Source: an uncultured Flavobacterium sp. (GTDB lineage Bacteria > Bacteroidota > Bacteroidia > Flavobacteriales > Flavobacteriaceae). Taken from it: a stretch of DNA of 64,000 nt. Position numbers and translations under genes: made by a program. The stretch is taken from positions 8,958 through 72,957 of the forward strand of contig NZ_CALTYA010000016.1 in NCBI RefSeq assembly GCF_943913405.1, written 5' to 3'. The notes under the pieces were generated by a model. The model did no database searches. It was given only the letters and a program-made list of their open reading frames with translations, and was not told the DNA's origin. Positions within the stretch are counted from its first letter, which is position 1; each line of letters opens with the position of its first letter. Positions 61,091 through 64,000 of this stretch are shown here, one piece after another.

Positions 61091-62386
61091 ATGAGAAAAC
61101 ATTTACCACTGCTTTCAATTTTATTACTTTCAATGGCCACAGCTTCGGCACAAGAAAATGAAGAAACAAAAGATGTCGATTTTAACAGATGGTCTATTGA
61201 TATTAACGGAGGGGTTAATAAGCCAGCTACACCTTTTGCAGACGGATATAATTCTGCAACATTAAGTCCTTTTCATGTGGATTTAGGGGGAAGATATATG
61301 TTTAGCCCAAAATTTGGTCTTAAGCTTGACGTTGGTTATGACCAATTCAAAGAAGAAAGCGGAAGCCTTAAATTTGATACAAAAAATTATAGAGCAGATC
61401 TTCAAGCGGTTGTAAACCTTGGAAGAATGCTTAATTTTGAAACTTGGACAAATACTTTAAACCTTCAATTACACGGAGGTGTTGGTTATGGATACATGGA
61501 ATTCGACAAAGATTTAGGTCTTGTTGACAATGATGACATGGTCAATATGATTTTTGGTATTACTGGTCAAGTTAAATTGACTAACAGAGTTGCTTTAAAC
61601 GCTGATTTTACTATCATCAACAACAGCAGCCAAAGCTATACTTTTGACGGAACTCAGAGAAATCCTGATCAAAGAGGTTTTGATGCAACCTATTACAACG
61701 CAAGTGTTGGTCTTTCAATCTACTTAGGTAAACATGAAAAACATGCTGACTGGTTCGTGCCTGCTGAGAAAAAAGATGATTTAGTTGAACTTGAGAAAAG
61801 AGTTGGTGAAATCGAAACTGGTCTTGCAGATTCTGATAAAGACGGAGTTCCAGACATGTATGATGTTGAGCCAAATTCAATTGCTGGAGTAGCAGTTAAT
61901 TCTCAAGGTCGTTCAATTGATGCAAACCAAAACGGTGTTCCTGATGAATTGGAAAGCTACCTTAACCAAAATTATGGTGACGGAACAAACGGCGGAACAA
62001 GAAACAGCAGCACAAGCAGCTTAGCTAATTCAAATGGATATATCAAAGAATTGATCAACGGAGGTTACGTAAACGTATATTTTGATTTCAATTCTGCAAC
62101 GCCTTCTAAATATTCTCTTGAAGGAGTTAACTTCTTGATTAAATATCTAAAAGCAAATCCTTCTGCAAAAGCTGAAGTGATTGGTTATGCTGACGAAATT
62201 GGAAATGCTGATTACAACAGAGATCTTTCTCAAAGAAGAGCTGAAGCTGTAAAAGCAATTGCTGTTCATTCAGGAATTGAAGCTTCAAGACTTACTGTTA
62301 CTGCTGGTGGAGAAGATACTACAGTAAACAAAGATTCTAGAAATGCAAGACAAATTGTAAGAAGAGTTACTTTTAAAGTTAACTAA
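61091..62386 (+). CDS. OmpA-family outer membrane porin-like protein
   Basis: A 431-residue outer-membrane protein. Order: signal peptide (1-20, ASA), an N-terminal eight-stranded barrel (about 28-215), a linker with two calcium-binding type-3-repeat words (DSDKDGVPDMYDVEPNS and DANQNGVPDELE), then a peptidoglycan-binding OmpA domain (about 315-428) with VYFDFNSATPSKYS and the Asp/Arg contacts in GYADEIGNADYNRDLSQRRA. It is likely an abundant structural protein (codons are regular and the terminator strong). It is monocistronic. Confidence 0.94.
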   Translation: MRKHLPLLSILLLSMATASAQENEETKDVDFNRWSIDINGGVNKPATPFADGYNSATLSPFHVDLGGRYMFSPKFGLKLDVGYDQFKEESGSLKFDTKNYRADLQAVVNLGRMLNFETWTNTLNLQLHGGVGYGYMEFDKDLGLVDNDDMVNMIFGITGQVKLTNRVALNADFTIINNSSQSYTFDGTQRNPDQRGFDATYYNASVGLSIYLGKHEKHADWFVPAEKKDDLVELEKRVGEIETGLADSDKDGVPDMYDVEPNSIAGVAVNSQGRSIDANQNGVPDELESYLNQNYGDGTNGGTRNSSTSSLANSNGYIKELINGGYVNVYFDFNSATPSKYSLEGVNFLIKYLKANPSAKAEVIGYADEIGNADYNRDLSQRRAEAVKAIAVHSGIEASRLTVTAGGEDTTVNKDSRNARQIVRRVTFKVN

Positions 62387-62403
62387 TATCTTAATAACTA
62401 TTT

Positions 62404-62438
62404 AAAAACCGCTGTAGTAATACAGCGGTTTTTTTTTA
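62404..62438 (+). terminator. Terminator of the major OmpA gene
   Basis: Stem AAAACCGCTGT/ACAGCGGTTTT around agtaat, followed by a run of eight or so T. Confidence 0.92.
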
Positions 62439-62455
62439 TCTTTAAAAGAAAAACT

Positions 62456-62854
62456 ATGGAAAATAGAGATGCTTTCATTTCTGAATTCAGAGGTGAAACT
62501 TTAGGAACCGTCACAAGCCAATCTTCATCAGACGAAATTTTTCAAAACCAAGTCTTGCGTCCGATATTAAAATTGCAGAACGATCTTTTTATAGATGTTT
62601 TCAAAAACTATGTTTCGAAATACAAGAATGATTTTTATTCTTATTCTGTAGAAAAGAAACTAGCATACATTGAGAATTCCATTCACAAAGATATCAAGTT
62701 CAGAAACTCTTTAAAAGGTATCGTTATTGGGTTATTTACGATTTGTGAGTACAATACTTACATCCAGAATTCCTCTTCCTTAAACAAAAGAATGATGAAT
62801 ATGCTGATTGAAAGATTAAAAAATCAAGTACAGTTATTTGAATTACAGGAATAA
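62456..62854 (+). CDS. Conserved hypothetical protein
   Basis: A 132-residue soluble protein of mixed helical character. The start MENRDAFISEFRGETLGTVT and the segment FQNQVLRPILKLQNDLFIDV are typical of a flavobacterial family that some records label 'glyoxalase'. I see no glyoxalase metal ligands, so I do not support that name. The gene stands alone between two terminators. Confidence 0.75.
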   Translation: MENRDAFISEFRGETLGTVTSQSSSDEIFQNQVLRPILKLQNDLFIDVFKNYVSKYKNDFYSYSVEKKLAYIENSIHKDIKFRNSLKGIVIGLFTICEYNTYIQNSSSLNKRMMNMLIERLKNQVQLFELQE

Positions 62855-62883
62855 AAAAAGAGGCCTTTTGTGCCTCTTTTTTG
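62853..62883. terminator. Bidirectional terminator
   Basis: Stem AAAGAGGC/GCCTCTTT around a 7-nt loop, with A and T runs. It is shared by the hypothetical protein gene and the META lipoprotein gene on the other strand. Confidence 0.9.
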
Positions 62884-62906
62884 CTTTTTATATATAATTT
62901 TAGTCT

Positions 62907-63710
62907 TTAATCAACTTTTCTAAAAACTGCTTTTGTTCCTTCGGGATTGAAAAGATATAGCTTATTATTTTTCAATTCATATCTCGTTGTGCTTTGCAAA
63001 GCCTTTACTAAAATTTTCTCTGTTTCATAATTCTCGCACATCATTTCAGTAGTAAAAATATCTGTAAAACGCAGTAAATCTTTTTCAGAAAATAGCTTCC
63101 CTCCCATTTGATTACATCCTGCCAATCCAGAAAATCTTGCTTCTGAAGCATAAATTTCAAGATTCGGAACGCCTTTTTTAAAATCTTCTGGATTTATTTT
63201 TTTTCCTTCTAATTCTTCCAGTGCCCAAATGTCATGTAGTCGATAATCAATGATATAATTGCCACAGCCTTCCAAAACCAATTCTTTTTCATTTCCTCTT
63301 TTCAAGGAAGCTTTTACAGCATAATTATAAACTTTGTCCGACATTCCATCAGAACATTTGCCCTGCTGAATAGTAAATTTCAAGTCAATTTTATCAGATT
63401 TTGCTTGATAGGAAATTATATTCGTATCCATCGCTTTTTGAGGTTTGACATAAGCTAAAGCAAAATTATCTTCTTTTTCAGGAGATGTAAATTTTATCGA
63501 ATCCTGGGTTATTTCAATTCCCCAAAACGGTTCAGTCCCAGAAGCTTTAAAAAAAGCATTTGTTGGTTCTTCGTAAGTTGAAGCCACTTCAGGCTTTTCT
63601 ACAGCAATAGAATCTTTTTTTACAATTTCTTTTTCTACAGCTTTAGGTTTGCAATTGGCAAATAAGACAGACATTACAAAAATCGCAATGATGGATTTTG
63701 GTTTTCTCAT
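62907..63710 (-). CDS. META-domain lipoprotein (HslJ-like)
   Basis: A 267-residue lipoprotein with lipobox LFANC (Cys20). The middle (about 52-155) resembles the COG3650-type domain (FFKASGTEPFWGIEITQDS), which occurs in periplasmic proteins with a WxxG-like pocket. The C-terminal part (about 165-267) is a META/HslJ domain with ARFSGLAGCNQMGGKLF and TEMMCENYETEKILVKAL. META domains are linked to heat-shock, novobiocin resistance and secretion, with no fixed enzymatic role. It lies four bases after another META-domain gene, so they form an operon. Confidence 0.88.
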   Translation of the reverse strand: MRKPKSIIAIFVMSVLFANCKPKAVEKEIVKKDSIAVEKPEVASTYEEPTNAFFKASGTEPFWGIEITQDSIKFTSPEKEDNFALAYVKPQKAMDTNIISYQAKSDKIDLKFTIQQGKCSDGMSDKVYNYAVKASLKRGNEKELVLEGCGNYIIDYRLHDIWALEELEGKKINPEDFKKGVPNLEIYASEARFSGLAGCNQMGGKLFSEKDLLRFTDIFTTEMMCENYETEKILVKALQSTTRYELKNNKLYLFNPEGTKAVFRKVD

Positions 63711-63714
63711 TTAA

Positions 63715-64000
63715 TTATTTTTTCGTAAAACAAAGGACTTTATTCCCGCTTCCATCATAAAAATATAATTTATTTCCTAGCTTGAATTTTTGAACAGTAT
63801 TCAAAGCCGTTGTAAATTGGTTTTCACCAGTACCTTCGCAAGCCATTTTGGTTCCCATGATTGGTCCGAAAGTAATTTTGTCTTCTTCCACTTTAAAAGT
63901 TCCCGACATCGAATTGCATCCAGAATTTCCAGAAACTCGGCCTTCAGTTTTGTCAAAATTTAAAGTTGGAATTTTAGCGAAGTCTTGCTTGTCAATTGGT
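63715..64000 (-). CDS. META-domain protein, 5' end beyond the window
   Basis: The frame is open from the window edge to the stop at 63715, giving at least 95 residues. An internal ATG at 63909 is not the real start, because the family continues upstream: IPTLNFDKTEGRVSGNSG and then the CNSMSGTF core, followed by TKMACEGTGENQFTTAL. This is the META/HslJ fold. The N-terminus lies outside the window. It is the first of two adjacent META genes on this strand; the second is at 62907-63710. Confidence 0.85.
   Translation of the reverse strand, partial: PIDKQDFAKIPTLNFDKTEGRVSGNSGCNSMSGTFKVEEDKITFGPIMGTKMACEGTGENQFTTALNTVQKFKLGNKLYFYDGSGNKVLCFTKK

Noticed and set aside
62456..62854. Glyoxalase
   Set aside because: The name is known for similar proteins, but no vicinal-oxygen-chelate metal ligands or fold pattern can be seen.
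1..64000. tRNA or rRNA genes, prophage, insertion sequences
   Set aside because: No cloverleaf-like sequence, ribosomal RNA stretch, transposase, integrase or phage structural gene was recognised; the reading was by eye only.

Overview
This looks like a chromosomal segment from a member of the Flavobacteriaceae, most likely Flavobacterium or a close relative. The DNA is AT-rich. Promoters fit the Bacteroidetes pattern TTG-N19-TAnnTTTG rather than the E. coli pattern. The window also carries a type IX secretion (T9SS) C-terminal sorting domain, GLUG repeats, a flavobacterial TonB/CarboxypepD_reg outer-membrane protein, a CAL67264-type small membrane protein and two copies of a Flavo-1-like structured RNA. 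The sequence alone does not fix the species.

Layout. 1-3.1 kb: start of a probable aldehyde dehydrogenase, a dienelactone hydrolase, and a PiT phosphate transporter with its DUF47 partner. 3.2-10.1 kb: a methylcrotonyl-CoA-carboxylase-type beta subunit, a small membrane-anchored protein, a methyltransferase, a secreted M1 peptidase, a short MenE-like ligase overlapping a CPBP protease, and ArsC. 10.2-17.1 kb: a large TonB-type barrel, a 53-codon membrane peptide, fumarase C, a Cys-rich exported peptide with an unusual leader, a DUF1003 protein and CorA. 17.2-28.3 kb: hutI and hutG for histidine degradation. hutG is followed without a gap by an OmpR regulator, a histidine kinase and then a TolC/adaptor/CzcA-type RND efflux set. 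28.5-34.7 kb: a DEAD-box helicase, a secreted EEP-family hydrolase, a TPR hybrid histidine kinase and EttA. 34.9-45.2 kb: a GLUG-repeat T9SS cargo protein, a TPR-LuxR regulator, small membrane and secreted proteins, an esterase, HolA, a stand-alone HsdR-N nuclease domain, a family 2 glycosyltransferase and an OmpA-like lipoprotein. 45.2-56.7 kb: threonylcarbamoyl-AMP synthase, a PcrA/UvrD helicase, a patatin, a second M1 peptidase, DUF1697, a second DEAD-box helicase, a DEAH helicase and endonuclease V. 56.7-64 kb: a 21-22-nt tandem repeat array, a DUF6155-like protein, NhaA, a DUF3817 protein, an MscS channel gene broken by an in-frame TAG, a thioesterase, a major OmpA-type protein and two META-domain genes, the last cut by the window edge.

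How it works together. Most of this is ordinary core chromosome: transport, envelope, DNA and RNA metabolism, and cofactor or carbon pathways. The clearest functional unit is the two-component system plus tripartite heavy-metal-type efflux pump at 20.6-28.3 kb. No prophage, insertion sequence, CRISPR array, tRNA or rRNA was seen.

Most unusual non-coding features: (i) two copies of a structured RNA element whose helices covary between copies; (ii) a possible H-type pseudoknot in the leader of the Cys-rich peptide gene; (iii) six palindrome-cored repeats at two-helical-turn spacing; (iv) three long inverted repeats between genes. No clearly new multi-gene system was found.
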